DNA of 64,000 nucleotides, from the NCBI RefSeq assembly GCF_027980145.1, contig NZ_JAMZNK010000001.1, positions 186,001 through 250,000 of the forward strand, written 5' to 3'. This DNA is from Flavobacterium azizsancarii. Its GTDB lineage: Bacteria; Bacteroidota; Bacteroidia; Flavobacteriales; Flavobacteriaceae. Below are positions 25,275 to 34,735 of the stretch, in pieces (position 1 is the stretch's first letter; each line of letters begins with the position of its first letter). The translations under genes were made by a program, and so were the position numbers. Below the pieces are notes generated by a model. It worked only from the letters and a program-made list of their open reading frames with translations. It was not told where the DNA came from and did not search any database.

Positions 25275-26000
25275 TTAAAACTCAAAATTTAACCCTTTTT
25301 CAGTCAGTTTTTTGTAAGTTTCAGCATCAAATTTGTATAATTTGGCAGCTCTGTGCGAAACGTCCTGTTGCTTTTCGTCAAGAGCAATCAATAACTTCAT
25401 GTGAAGAATTTTTCGGCGAAAATTAGATTTATCCAATTCAATTCCTAAAATTTCCTCATACAAATGCATTAATTGCAATAAAGTAAATTTTTCCGGCAAA
25501 AGATTAAAACCAATCGGAGCCTGACGAACGCGATTACGCAATTGCATCAAACTAAATTTAAGAATCTCATTATGATCAAAAATTAAATCCGGAATCGTAT
25601 TAATTTTATACCATTTTGCTTCGATTACAGACAAACTGGCTTTAATATTATAATCTTCCCGATTCACCAAAGTATAATAACCAATAGTTACAACCCTTCT
25701 TTCCGGCACACGATCCGGATTCGTAAACGCCTTTAACTGCTCTAAATAAATATTGTCAAGACTTGTAAGTTCATACACAATACGATGTGCGGCATCATCA
25801 GCACTTTCCTCCCTTTTCATATATCCACCAAGAAGACCCCATTTTCCTATGCTTTCTCCTTCAGCATGCTGTACTAAAAGCACCTCAAGACTCGCTTTGT
25901 TAAAACCAAAAATAACGCAGTCAATCGTGATTCCGTCAATTCCCGGAGTAGTAATTTTGTGATCAGATTGAGGCGTATGTTGAGAAGAGGGAAAAGTCAT
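25275..26000 (-). CDS. Nudix-domain transcriptional regulator (NrtR/AraR-like), second copy
   Basis: A 241-residue protein with an N-terminal Nudix-fold domain (about residues 20-150) and a C-terminal winged-helix segment (about 165-235: LPEKFTLLQLMHLYEEILGI, SNFRRKILHM). The Nudix box region GGYMKREESADDAAHRIVYE lacks the catalytic REUXEE glutamates, and the conserved glycine is replaced (ELTSL). It is therefore predicted to be a ligand-sensing regulator rather than a hydrolase. Nudix-family regulators of pentose utilisation (AraR of Bacteroides) are established in this phylum. It lies 21 bp behind a paralogue and divergent from xylB, so xylose control is likely. Confidence 0.83.
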   Translation of the reverse strand: MTFPSSQHTPQSDHKITTPGIDGITIDCVIFGFNKASLEVLLVQHAEGESIGKWGLLGGYMKREESADDAAHRIVYELTSLDNIYLEQLKAFTNPDRVPERRVVTIGYYTLVNREDYNIKASLSVIEAKWYKINTIPDLIFDHNEILKFSLMQLRNRVRQAPIGFNLLPEKFTLLQLMHLYEEILGIELDKSNFRRKILHMKLLIALDEKQQDVSHRAAKLYKFDAETYKKLTEKGLNFEF

Positions 26001-26021
26001 TTGTTATAATTGTCAAAAGTA

Positions 26022-26738
26022 TTAAAATTCAAAGTTGAATCCTTTTTCGGTCAGTTTAGTATAAATTTCCGGATCAAATTTGAATAATTTAGCTGCTCTG
26101 TGCGAGACATCTTGTTGTTTCTCGTCTAATGCCACAAGTAATTTCATGTGAAGAATTTTTCGTCTGAAATTAGATTTGTCCATTTCAATTCCTAAAATTT
26201 CTTCGTATAAATGCATTAATTGCAATAGTGTAAATTTTTCCGGTAAGAGATTAAATCCAATTGGAGCCTGACGTACTCTGTTTTGAAGATGTTTTAGACT
26301 ATATCCTAAAATTTCGTTATGGTCATAAATCAAATTCGGGATACTATTGATCTTGTACCATTTTGCATCAGAGGCCGTAAAACCAGCTTTAATATTATAA
26401 TCTTCTCTTTTTACCAACGCATAATATCCAATAGTGATAACGCGTCGAAGCGGAAATCGGTCCGGATCCCCAAATGCCTTCAATTGTTCCAGATAAATAT
26501 TGTCAAGGCCCGTAAGTTCATTCAGTAAACGGTGCGCAGCATCATCAGTACTTTCTTTTTTATAAATCCATCCTCCCGGAAGACCCCATTTTCCTTTACT
26601 GATTCCTTCACCATGTTGTACAAGAAGCACTTCCAAACTTCCCTTATCAAATCCAAATATCACACAGTCAATAGTGATCGCGTTCATTGCGGTCTGCTCG
26701 CTTTTTAAAGCTGAATCGTCCTCTGTATTTTTAACCAT
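26022..26738 (-). CDS. Nudix-domain transcriptional regulator (NrtR/AraR-like), first copy
   Basis: A 238-residue paralogue of the gene behind it; the last 90 or so residues are nearly identical while the N-termini differ more. The Nudix box reads GGWIYKKESTDDAAHRLLNE then LTGL. The glutamates of REUXEE are replaced by leucine, so catalytic metal binding is probably lost, while the C-terminal winged helix is intact. It is first in the two-gene unit and is divergent from xylB, with 391 bp between the starts. A sugar or sugar-phosphate effector binding the Nudix fold and DNA binding near xylB are inferences from the family and position. Confidence 0.85.
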   Translation of the reverse strand: MVKNTEDDSALKSEQTAMNAITIDCVIFGFDKGSLEVLLVQHGEGISKGKWGLPGGWIYKKESTDDAAHRLLNELTGLDNIYLEQLKAFGDPDRFPLRRVITIGYYALVKREDYNIKAGFTASDAKWYKINSIPNLIYDHNEILGYSLKHLQNRVRQAPIGFNLLPEKFTLLQLMHLYEEILGIEMDKSNFRRKILHMKLLVALDEKQQDVSHRAAKLFKFDPEIYTKLTEKGFNFEF

Positions 26739-27014
26739 GCGCTATTTTATATTTTGACAAATTAAATAAATAAAATGAATAGTTGCCTTCGTAAAAGCTT
26801 TATATTTTTCTTAACATAATAATTTTCTGATAATCAGTGATTTGGAATTTGATTAAAAATGATGTTTTAAAATAGTTATTCTTAAACGCTTGATTGTCAA
26901 ATTGGTAATTCGTTATTTTTTTGATATTTTTTTATTGTGTTTCAACTAAAATTTTATTATATCGATAATAATTTGGTTCTAATAATCAGAATCGGAAAAA
27001 AATAACCCTAATAT

Positions 27015-27046
27015 TTTGTTAATATAGAAAAAATGTTTTACACTTG
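27015..27046 (+). promoter_or_regulatory. Putative xylB promoter (TTTG - 20 bp - TACACTTG)
   Basis: A TTTG -33 element at 27015-27018, a 20-bp spacer and TACACTTG at 27039-27046. This is one base off the TANNTTTG -7 consensus and has the preferred spacing. It lies 83 bp before the xylB ATG and is the most complete Bacteroidota promoter seen in the window. Confidence 0.6.
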
Positions 27047-27083
27047 TAGTCAAAATAACCATAAGATAAGTTCAGTTTGACTA
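27047..27083. promoter_or_regulatory. Candidate operator: inverted repeat TAGTCAAA - 21 bp - TTTGACTA
   Basis: Perfect 8-bp arms at 27047-27054 and 27076-27083, starting directly after the putative -7 element and ending 46 bp before the xylB start. The position around the transcription start suits a repressor site, with the divergent Nudix regulators as candidate binders. The rest of the 391-bp divergent region (26739-27014) is AT-rich with no ORF or clear motif. Confidence 0.5.
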
Positions 27084-27129
27084 TAAGATTAAAAAGGACA
27101 AATCTATAACTAACTTTAAATACAACCAA

Positions 27130-28623
27130 ATGTTTTTTTTAGGAATTGATTTAGGAAGCTCTTCGATAAAATTATCAGTTTTCGATCCTGAGAACGGAAC
27201 GACTATTGGCGCAGTGAGTGTTCCTGATTTTGAAATGCCAATTGTTGCCCCAAAATTTGGCTGGGCAGAACAAGATCCTGAATCCTGGTGGTTGTATGTT
27301 AAAGACGGAATCAAACAATTGGGTTCAAAATCTAATGTTGATTTAAAAAAAATTGCCGGAATAGGGATTGCCTATCAAATGCACGGTTTGGTTTTAACCG
27401 ATGAAAATTTGAATCCTGTTCGATCGTCGATCATCTGGTGTGACAGTCGTGCTGCTAGTATTGGAGACGAAATTTATAATCAGATTGGAGCAGATAATTG
27501 TCAAAAACAAATTTTAGGAAGTCCCGGAAATTTTACCGCTTCAAAACTAAAATGGGTAAAAGACAATCAGCCTGAAATTTTTGCAAAAGCAAAATACATG
27601 ATGCTTCCGGGAGATTTTATTGCTGCCAAATTATCGAAAGTAGCACAAATAAGCACTTCAGGATTATCAGAAGCTGCTTTATGGAACTTTTCCGAAGGAA
27701 AACTGGCAACTGAAATCCTTTCTCAAATGGGATTATCAGCAGATATCGTTCCGGAGATTGTTTCAAATTTTGGAATTCAGGCAACGATTCACTCAGACAT
27801 TGCACAAGAATTAGGATTAAATCCTGATGCTAAAATAACCTACCGCGCAGGAGATCAACCTAACAATGCATTGTCATTGAATGTTTTGAAACCTGGCGAA
27901 ATCGCTACAACAGCCGGAACTTCGGCAGTTGTATATGCTGTAAGCGATCAGGAAGCTTACGACAAACAAAACAGAATCAATACTTTTTTACACGTCAATA
28001 ATACCGAAGCTGAAAAACGCAACGGAGTAATGTTGTGCATCAATGGTTCAGGAATTTTATACCAATGGCTGCGCAAAATCATGTCTGTTGACAGAACTGA
28101 ATTAATTGCCTACGAAAAACTAAATGCCGAAGCTGCAAAAGTCGAAGCAGGAAGCAACGGACTTCGTTTTTATCCTTTCGGGAATGGTGTGGAGCGTATT
28201 TTCACTAACAAAAATGCCACTTCAGGAATTCAGAATTTAAATTTCAACATACATCAACCGTCACATTTGGTGCGTGCAGCCTGTGAAGGAATCGTGTTTG
28301 CTATGAATTACGGTTTTGATGTGATGAAAGAAGTTGGTGTTTCAGGAACGGTGGTTAGAGCAGGAAATTCAAATCTGTTTTTAAGTCCGGTTTTCAGGGA
28401 GATTTTCACCAATACTACACAAACAACTTTAGAATTGTACAATACATCGGGTGCAGAAGGTGCTGCAAGAGGCGCCGCTTACGGTTTTGGATATTACAAT
28501 TCATTGGAAGAAGCCTTTCGTGGATTGCAATGTTTAGATAGAATTGAACCCAACAAAATCCTGACTTCTCAATATCAGGATTTATATCAGGAATGGAAAA
28601 ATCAAATTAAAATAGAACAATAA
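27130..28623 (+). CDS. xylB: Xylulokinase
   Basis: A FGGY-family kinase that phosphorylates D-xylulose to xylulose 5-phosphate for the pentose phosphate pathway. The 497-residue length is normal. The N-terminal ATPase motif [26 protein letters not shown] near residue 78 and [11 protein letters not shown] near 100 fit XylB. C-terminal [11 protein letters not shown] and [13 protein letters not shown] also fit. It is 2 bp from xylA on the same strand and first in the long plus-strand run that continues into the polysaccharide genes. XylB with XylA makes it the intracellular end of xylose use. Confidence 0.95.
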   Translation: MFFLGIDLGSSSIKLSVFDPENGTTIGAVSVPDFEMPIVAPKFGWAEQDPESWWLYVKDGIKQLGSKSNVDLKKIAGIGIAYQMHGLVLTDENLNPVRSSIIWCDSRAASIGDEIYNQIGADNCQKQILGSPGNFTASKLKWVKDNQPEIFAKAKYMMLPGDFIAAKLSKVAQISTSGLSEAALWNFSEGKLATEILSQMGLSADIVPEIVSNFGIQATIHSDIAQELGLNPDAKITYRAGDQPNNALSLNVLKPGEIATTAGTSAVVYAVSDQEAYDKQNRINTFLHVNNTEAEKRNGVMLCINGSGILYQWLRKIMSVDRTELIAYEKLNAEAAKVEAGSNGLRFYPFGNGVERIFTNKNATSGIQNLNFNIHQPSHLVRAACEGIVFAMNYGFDVMKEVGVSGTVVRAGNSNLFLSPVFREIFTNTTQTTLELYNTSGAEGAARGAAYGFGYYNSLEEAFRGLQCLDRIEPNKILTSQYQDLYQEWKNQIKIEQ

Positions 28624-28625
28624 TA

Positions 28626-29948
28626 ATGAGCACAACCAACCCAACTTACTTTAAAAATATAGACACGATTAAATTCGAAGGAAGAGATAGTGATAACCCG
28701 TTAGCTTTTAAATGGTATGATGAAAATCGTGTCGTTGCAGGAAAAACACTAAAAGAACATTTACGCTTTTCGATGGCATACTGGCATACGCTGTGTAATA
28801 CGGGAGGAGATCCGTTTGGAGCTTCGACTGAAACTTTCTCCTGGGATAAAAATGAAAATGTAATCTTAAGAGCCAAAGATAAAATGGATGCGGCTTTTGA
28901 ATTCATGACAAAATTAGGTTTGCCATACTACTGTTTTCATGATGTTGATATTGTTGATGATGCGCCAACATTGGCTGAATTTGAAACACGTATTCAGACT
29001 ATGGTAGAGTATGCGAAACAAAAACAACAAGAATCAGGAATTAAATTGTTGTGGGGAACTTCAAACTTATTCAGCAATCCACGATTCATGAATGGTGCTG
29101 CAACGAATCCAAACTTCGATGTTTTGGCGTACGCCGGAGCTCAGGCAAAAATCGCAATCGATGCAACGATCGCATTAGGCGGAGAAAATTATGTTTTCTG
29201 GGGAGGTCGTGAAGGATATATGAGTTTGTTAAACACAGACATGAAAAGAGAATTAGACCATTTAGGAAGATTCCTGAATACATGTAAAGATTATGCTCGT
29301 AAAGAAGGTTTTAAAGGAAACTTCCTGATCGAACCAAAACCAATGGAACCTACAAAACATCAATATGATTATGATGCAGCGACTTCATTAGGATTTATTA
29401 ATAAATACGGACTTCAAAACGATTTCAAATTAAATCTTGAAGTAAACCACGCCACTCTTGCCGGACATTCTTTTGAGCACGAATTACAAGTTGCAGTTGA
29501 TGCAGGAATGTTAGGAAGCATTGATGCCAATCGTGGAGATTACCAAAATGGCTGGGATACAGATCAGTTCCCAATCAATCTTCAGGAAGTTACCCAAGCG
29601 ATGTTAGTGATTCTTGAAGGTGGCGGAATTAAAGGCGGTGGTGTAAACTTTGATGCAAAAGTGAGAAGAAATTCAATCGATTTAGAAGATAAATTCATTG
29701 CACACATTGCAGGAATGGATGTTTTTGCACGAGGATTAATTTGTGCCGATCAGATACTACAAAATACAGATTATAAAAAATTACGTACTCAGCGTTACAG
29801 TTCATTTGACGGTGGAAACGGAGCAAAGTTCGAAAATGGGGAATTATCTCTTGAAGATCTTAGCAAAATTGCCCGTGCAAGTGGAGAACCTCAACCATTA
29901 AGTGGAAGACAAGAATTATTCGAACAGATCATTTCGAATGCATATTAA
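28626..29948 (+). CDS. xylA: Xylose isomerase
   Basis: Converts D-xylose to D-xylulose. The 440-residue protein is class II length. It carries the catalytic-site segments [14 protein letters not shown] near residue 97, [19 protein letters not shown] near 140, [17 protein letters not shown] near 187, [13 protein letters not shown] near 232, [18 protein letters not shown] near 270 and GSIDANRGD near 297. These contain the histidine, lysine and metal-binding acidic residues. It is translationally close to xylB (2-bp gap) and 47 bp from the SusC-like gene, so xylose catabolism appears to be co-expressed with import and depolymerisation. Confidence 0.97.
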   Translation: MSTTNPTYFKNIDTIKFEGRDSDNPLAFKWYDENRVVAGKTLKEHLRFSMAYWHTLCNTGGDPFGASTETFSWDKNENVILRAKDKMDAAFEFMTKLGLPYYCFHDVDIVDDAPTLAEFETRIQTMVEYAKQKQQESGIKLLWGTSNLFSNPRFMNGAATNPNFDVLAYAGAQAKIAIDATIALGGENYVFWGGREGYMSLLNTDMKRELDHLGRFLNTCKDYARKEGFKGNFLIEPKPMEPTKHQYDYDAATSLGFINKYGLQNDFKLNLEVNHATLAGHSFEHELQVAVDAGMLGSIDANRGDYQNGWDTDQFPINLQEVTQAMLVILEGGGIKGGGVNFDAKVRRNSIDLEDKFIAHIAGMDVFARGLICADQILQNTDYKKLRTQRYSSFDGGNGAKFENGELSLEDLSKIARASGEPQPLSGRQELFEQIISNAY

Positions 29949-29995
29949 GCAGGTAAAAAATAACTAACTATAATTTAAACCAATTCTTAACTATT

Positions 29996-32900
29996 ATGAA
30001 AAGCAAATATTGTATTAAAACAACACCGCTCTCGTTTTGTATGGCGCTGTTGCTTAGTGTATTTATGATGCAGTCTGGTTTTGCACAGGAGCAATCCCAA
30101 GTTATCACCGGAAATGTAAAATCAGCAGATGATGGTATGGGAGTTCCGGGTGCAACAGTTGCAATCGAAGGAACTAAAACAGCAACATCGACAGATTTTG
30201 ACGGAAACTTTAAACTGGAAGCAAAAACAGGCAACGTGATTGTGATCAGTTTTATGGGATTTAAAGCGCAACGTATCACCGTTGGAACTCAAAAAGTAAT
30301 TACGGTTACTTTACAAACAGAGGCGGCGGACCTTAAAGAAGTTGTCGTTATTGGGTATGGTTCACAAAAGAAAACACTTGTTACCAATGCTGTTACTCAG
30401 GTAAGTGGTGAGAACCTTGCCAAAACCAATACTACAAATGCATTGCAAGCACTTCAGGGTCAGGCAGCTGGACTTCAGATTACCTCTACTTCAGGTCAGC
30501 CCGGAGAAGCTTTAAAAGTTGTGATTAGAGGTGTGGGATCTGTAGCAGGAAGCAGCCCGCTTTATGTGGTAGATGGAATATTGACTGGTGATATTTCGTA
30601 TTTAAGCAACTCGGATATTGAATCTATTTCGGTTTTAAAAGATGCTGCTTCTGCTGCCATTTATGGTTCGCAAGCTGCAAATGGAGTTGTTTTGGTAACT
30701 ACTAAAAAAGGAAAACGTGGTGCACCCGGAAAAATCACTTTTGACCAATACTACGGTGTACAATCAGTATCGAGAAAAGTCGATTTATTAGATGCAACGC
30801 AATATGCTACAATATTAAATGAGGCTGCAGTAAATTCTGGAAAAGCTCCTTATTTTACGAATAGCCAAATTGCCGGTTTAGGAAAAGGAACAAACTGGAT
30901 GGATAAAATGCTAACGGATAATGCCGCTACAAAAAATTTCTCATTTGGAGCTTCGGGAGGTTCAGATACGTCAGTTTATTCTACATCATTATCCTACTTA
31001 GGACAAGAAGGAGTTGTAGGAGGAAAAGATCTTTCAAATTATCAGCGTTATAATTTTAGATTCAATTCAGAACATAAACTATATAAAGATGTTGTTACAA
31101 TAGGTCAGAATTTAAGTTTTGCTTATGTAGACAAAAACGGTATTGGTGTTGGTAATCAGTACAGCAACTCTTTAAGAAGTGCTTTTCAGGTTTCACCATT
31201 ATTACCAATGTATGATGCAAACGGAAATTATTTTGATACATCAAATAGCACAGAACCCTGGTTATCAGGTACAGCAAATCCGTATGCTTTAATGGAGTAT
31301 ACAAATCAAAATGAAAGTAATAATCAAAAATTATTAGGGAACGTTTATTTACAAATTGAGCCTATAAAAAACTTAACCTTTAAGACTACTTTGGGGCTTG
31401 ATTATTATGTATCCGAAGGACATGCCTACACTCCGATCTATAGATTGTCAATTTATGCCAACACTGCTTTTGATAAAGTAAATCAAAACATGAGCAAAAA
31501 TAAAAGTATTACATGGGATAACCTGGTATCTTATAAGTTTAATGCTGCTGATAATCATCATTTTGAAGCCATGTTGGGTACATCATTTATTAACTACGAT
31601 GCAACTTCTATAGAAGTTAACAATGCAGATTCTGTTTTTAATGATTTAGAGCATGCCTGGATCGATAACACGACCAACAAAGACGGATCTAAAATTGCAA
31701 TTAAGGGCAAAAAAGAAGAAAATAAGCTGATGTCTTATTTTGGAAGATTAAATTACAACTATAAAGAAACATACTTATTCAACGCAACACTTAGAGCAGA
31801 CGGTTCATCAAAATTTGCTCCGGGAAACCAATGGGGTTATTTTCCTTCATTATCAGGAGGTTGGGTAGCTTCAAATGAAGAGTTTTTGAAAGATTCAAAA
31901 GTATTCAACTTTCTTAAATTAAGAGCGAGTTGGGGACAGGTTGGTAATCAAAGTATTAGATCATTTCAATATTTGACATTAATTAAATCAAATAATACGA
32001 ACTATAATTTTGGTAATGAAGAAGGAGTTCAGACACCGGGAGCATATCCGCAAAACATATCAAATACAAATATAAAATGGGAAACTTCAGAGCAGATTGA
32101 CCTTGGTTTAGATGCGAGATTTCTAAACAATGCTTTGAACGTAACGGTTGATGTGTACCAAAAAACAAATAAAAACTGGTTAGTCCTGGCGCCAATTTTG
32201 GCAACTGCAGGTGCAGATGCTCCCTTTATTAACGGTGGAGATGTTGTAAACAAAGGAGTTGAGTTAAGCCTTAATTATCAAAACAAAATAGGCGATTTTA
32301 ATTATAGCATAAGTGCAAATGGAGCTTATAATAAAAATGAAGTAGGTAAAATTCCCACTATCGATGGTCTTATTCACGGATTAAACAATGAACTTTATGA
32401 TAATGCCGGCGAATTTTACAGAGCAGAAAACGGACAGCCATTAGGTTATTTCTGGGGATACAAAACAGGAGGAGTTTTTCAAAATCAGGCACAAATTGAT
32501 AATTATAAATCAGCAAACGGTGTAGTGCTACAGCCTAATGCAGCTCCCGGAGATCTTATTTATGTAAATAAGAATGGTGATGATAAAATAGATGCAAGCG
32601 ACAAAACCAATATCGGAAATCCAAATCCGGATTTTACTTACGGTTTCTCTTTGTCAGGTAGTTATAAAGCTTTTGACTTCTCTGTTATGGCAAATGGTGT
32701 AGCAGGAAATCAAATCGTGCAATCGTATAGAAATCAAGCGGGTGCTTACGGAAATTATACTACTGCAATATTAGACCGTTGGCACGGAGAAGGTTCTTCG
32801 AACACAATGCCAAGAGTAACAGAAGACAATAGAAACTTTACGCAATTTTCAGATTTGTATGTTCAGGATGGTGATTTCTTAAGAATCAGTACCGTTACAT

Positions 32901-33127
32901 TAGGATTTGATTTAGCGAAAATGAGACAATCTAAACCATTTTTTGCAAGCCAGTTCAGAGTTTATTTTTCAGTGTTGAATCTTTATACTTTCACGAAATA
33001 TAACGGTATGGATCCTGAAATTGGATTTGGTTCTTCAAATGATGACCAAAAGTTTTCATCAGGTGTTGATGTAGGATACTACCCAAGACCAAGAACATTC
33101 ATGTTGGGATTAAATATTAAACTTTAA
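29996..33127 (+). CDS. SusC-like TonB-dependent outer-membrane transporter
   Basis: A 1043-residue importer of oligosaccharides. A signal peptide covers about residues 1-30 (SGFAQ). A carboxypeptidase-regulatory-like domain at about 35-115 reads VITGNVKSADDGMGVPGATV, with FDGNFKLEAK. A SusC-type plug follows with VVVIGYGSQKKTLVTNAV near 115 and a barrel to the C-terminal GLNIKL. Energy comes from TonB-ExbBD. It is followed 11 bp later by the SusD-like partner, with which it should form the lidded transporter. The neighbouring enzymes suggest xyloglucan oligosaccharides as cargo. Confidence 0.95.
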   Translation: MKSKYCIKTTPLSFCMALLLSVFMMQSGFAQEQSQVITGNVKSADDGMGVPGATVAIEGTKTATSTDFDGNFKLEAKTGNVIVISFMGFKAQRITVGTQKVITVTLQTEAADLKEVVVIGYGSQKKTLVTNAVTQVSGENLAKTNTTNALQALQGQAAGLQITSTSGQPGEALKVVIRGVGSVAGSSPLYVVDGILTGDISYLSNSDIESISVLKDAASAAIYGSQAANGVVLVTTKKGKRGAPGKITFDQYYGVQSVSRKVDLLDATQYATILNEAAVNSGKAPYFTNSQIAGLGKGTNWMDKMLTDNAATKNFSFGASGGSDTSVYSTSLSYLGQEGVVGGKDLSNYQRYNFRFNSEHKLYKDVVTIGQNLSFAYVDKNGIGVGNQYSNSLRSAFQVSPLLPMYDANGNYFDTSNSTEPWLSGTANPYALMEYTNQNESNNQKLLGNVYLQIEPIKNLTFKTTLGLDYYVSEGHAYTPIYRLSIYANTAFDKVNQNMSKNKSITWDNLVSYKFNAADNHHFEAMLGTSFINYDATSIEVNNADSVFNDLEHAWIDNTTNKDGSKIAIKGKKEENKLMSYFGRLNYNYKETYLFNATLRADGSSKFAPGNQWGYFPSLSGGWVASNEEFLKDSKVFNFLKLRASWGQVGNQSIRSFQYLTLIKSNNTNYNFGNEEGVQTPGAYPQNISNTNIKWETSEQIDLGLDARFLNNALNVTVDVYQKTNKNWLVLAPILATAGADAPFINGGDVVNKGVELSLNYQNKIGDFNYSISANGAYNKNEVGKIPTIDGLIHGLNNELYDNAGEFYRAENGQPLGYFWGYKTGGVFQNQAQIDNYKSANGVVLQPNAAPGDLIYVNKNGDDKIDASDKTNIGNPNPDFTYGFSLSGSYKAFDFSVMANGVAGNQIVQSYRNQAGAYGNYTTAILDRWHGEGSSNTMPRVTEDNRNFTQFSDLYVQDGDFLRISTVTLGFDLAKMRQSKPFFASQFRVYFSVLNLYTFTKYNGMDPEIGFGSSNDDQKFSSGVDVGYYPRPRTFMLGLNIKL

Positions 33128-33138
33128 TAAATAAAAAG

Positions 33139-34713
33139 ATGAAAAATACATATCTATATATTTTCTGTTTGAGTTTATTGTCGCTGGGTTCTTGTAGTTT
33201 AGAAACAGAACCATTGGTACAACAAACAGATACGAATTTTTATAAAACAACAGATGATGCTTATGCAGCATTAGTAGGATGTTATGATGGTCTACAGGTG
33301 GCAACCGGAGCCAGTGGCTTGGGAGTTCCTGTAATAAGTGAAGTAATGTCTGATGATTGTTTTGGAGGAACGGGTAACTCTGACGGATACAGTTATGCCG
33401 CCATCGACGAGTTTGATATTAGCCGTTCTCCTTCAGATGTTGATTTGCTTAATAACAACTGGATTGCCTATTACAAAGCCATTTATCGTTGTAATATCTT
33501 TTTGTCTAAAATCGATCAGATTGACTGGAAAGAGAACACTACTTTAAAGAATACATACGAGTCAGAAACTAAATTCATCAGAGCTTACCTTTATTTTGAA
33601 ATGGCGCGTTTATGGGGAAGCGTACCATTGTTAACGGCACCTTCTACTGAAAATATCCCACAAGCAGCTCCAGAGGAAATTTATAAAGTAATTGCAGAAG
33701 ATTTAGTATTTGCTTCAAATAATTTACCAGGTGGAGGATATGCCGCAACAACTAGCGGACGTATTACAAAATGGGCTGCTAAATCTTTATTAGGACGTGT
33801 TTATTTGTATTATACAGGGTATTACGGCAAAACAGATTTAGCAGGTATAGTTACCAAAACACAGGCTTTAGGACATTTAGAAGATGTTATTGCTTCTAGC
33901 GGACATGGTTTAGTAGATGATTTCTCTACTTTATGGCCAGCAGCATCAGTTGATAAATATGCCGGAGAAAGCAATAAAGAAATTGTGTTTTCTATAAAAT
34001 ATACTTACACAAGTGATTATAACGGAAACACAGATGGTAACCATTGGTTAGTAATGTTTGGTATGAGAGAATTCTCGTCTTATCCTTACGGACGCGGATG
34101 GGGAGTTACGGTAAATTCGAAATTATGGAATGCTTATACTGCCGGAGACACAAGACGCGTAGCAACTGTAATTGGAATCGATCAGGAAAAAATAAAATTT
34201 GATAAAATAAACAGCCAGAGAGAATATACAGGTTATTATAATAAGAAATATTCACCAATGGTGGATAAAGACGGAAAAGATCTTCCTCTTGTTATGGGTA
34301 GCCAGTATTGGGATATTGGTCAATTTCAGGATTATGTTGTCTTGAGATATTCAGATGTTTTGCTAATGGCGGCAGAATTAGGAAGCGGAAGCGCGCAAAC
34401 TTATTTCGACAACGTTAGAAGAAGAGCGTATAAAGACAACTTTACCTCTTTACCGGTGAATTATGATAATATCATGAACGAAAGACATTTAGAATTTGCT
34501 CTTGAAGGAGTCAGATATTGGGATTTATTACGTCAGGGTATCGGAAAAGCTTCTACAGCTATTGCAGAAACTACAACATTGCTAAGTGGCGGAGTTGCCG
34601 GAACAAAAACAATTTCAGCAGCTAAAATACAGGCGACAAAAGGACTGCAGCAAATCCCGAATACTCAGATCACATTATCAGGTGGAGTATTGAAGCAAAA
34701 TGCGGGTTGGTAA
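33139..34713 (+). CDS. SusD-like surface glycan-binding lipoprotein
   Basis: A 524-residue RagB/SusD-family lipoprotein: LSLGSC at the N-terminus is the lipobox (Cys at about residue 19). The SusD N-terminal helices include TDDAYAALVGCYDGL, and TKFIRAYLYFEMARLWGSVP is a highly typical segment (about 150-170). The C-terminal LRYSDVLLMAAELG and NERHLEFALEGVRYWDLLRQG are also diagnostic. It acts as the substrate-capturing lid on the SusC-like transporter. Aromatic binding residues cannot be assigned by eye. Confidence 0.95.
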   Translation: MKNTYLYIFCLSLLSLGSCSLETEPLVQQTDTNFYKTTDDAYAALVGCYDGLQVATGASGLGVPVISEVMSDDCFGGTGNSDGYSYAAIDEFDISRSPSDVDLLNNNWIAYYKAIYRCNIFLSKIDQIDWKENTTLKNTYESETKFIRAYLYFEMARLWGSVPLLTAPSTENIPQAAPEEIYKVIAEDLVFASNNLPGGGYAATTSGRITKWAAKSLLGRVYLYYTGYYGKTDLAGIVTKTQALGHLEDVIASSGHGLVDDFSTLWPAASVDKYAGESNKEIVFSIKYTYTSDYNGNTDGNHWLVMFGMREFSSYPYGRGWGVTVNSKLWNAYTAGDTRRVATVIGIDQEKIKFDKINSQREYTGYYNKKYSPMVDKDGKDLPLVMGSQYWDIGQFQDYVVLRYSDVLLMAAELGSGSAQTYFDNVRRRAYKDNFTSLPVNYDNIMNERHLEFALEGVRYWDLLRQGIGKASTAIAETTTLLSGGVAGTKTISAAKIQATKGLQQIPNTQITLSGGVLKQNAGW

Positions 34714-34735
34714 TTTTAACTTAAAAAGCAAAGAA

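Noticed and set aside
25275..26738. Active ADP-ribose/NADH Nudix hydrolases
   Set aside because: The catalytic REUXEE glutamates are missing in both, and each has a C-terminal winged helix, so a regulator is more likely.
26739..27129. Riboswitch or ECF/HTCS regulator near the polysaccharide locus
   Set aside because: No riboswitch-like structure and no sensor gene was found; the only regulators next to the locus are the two Nudix proteins.
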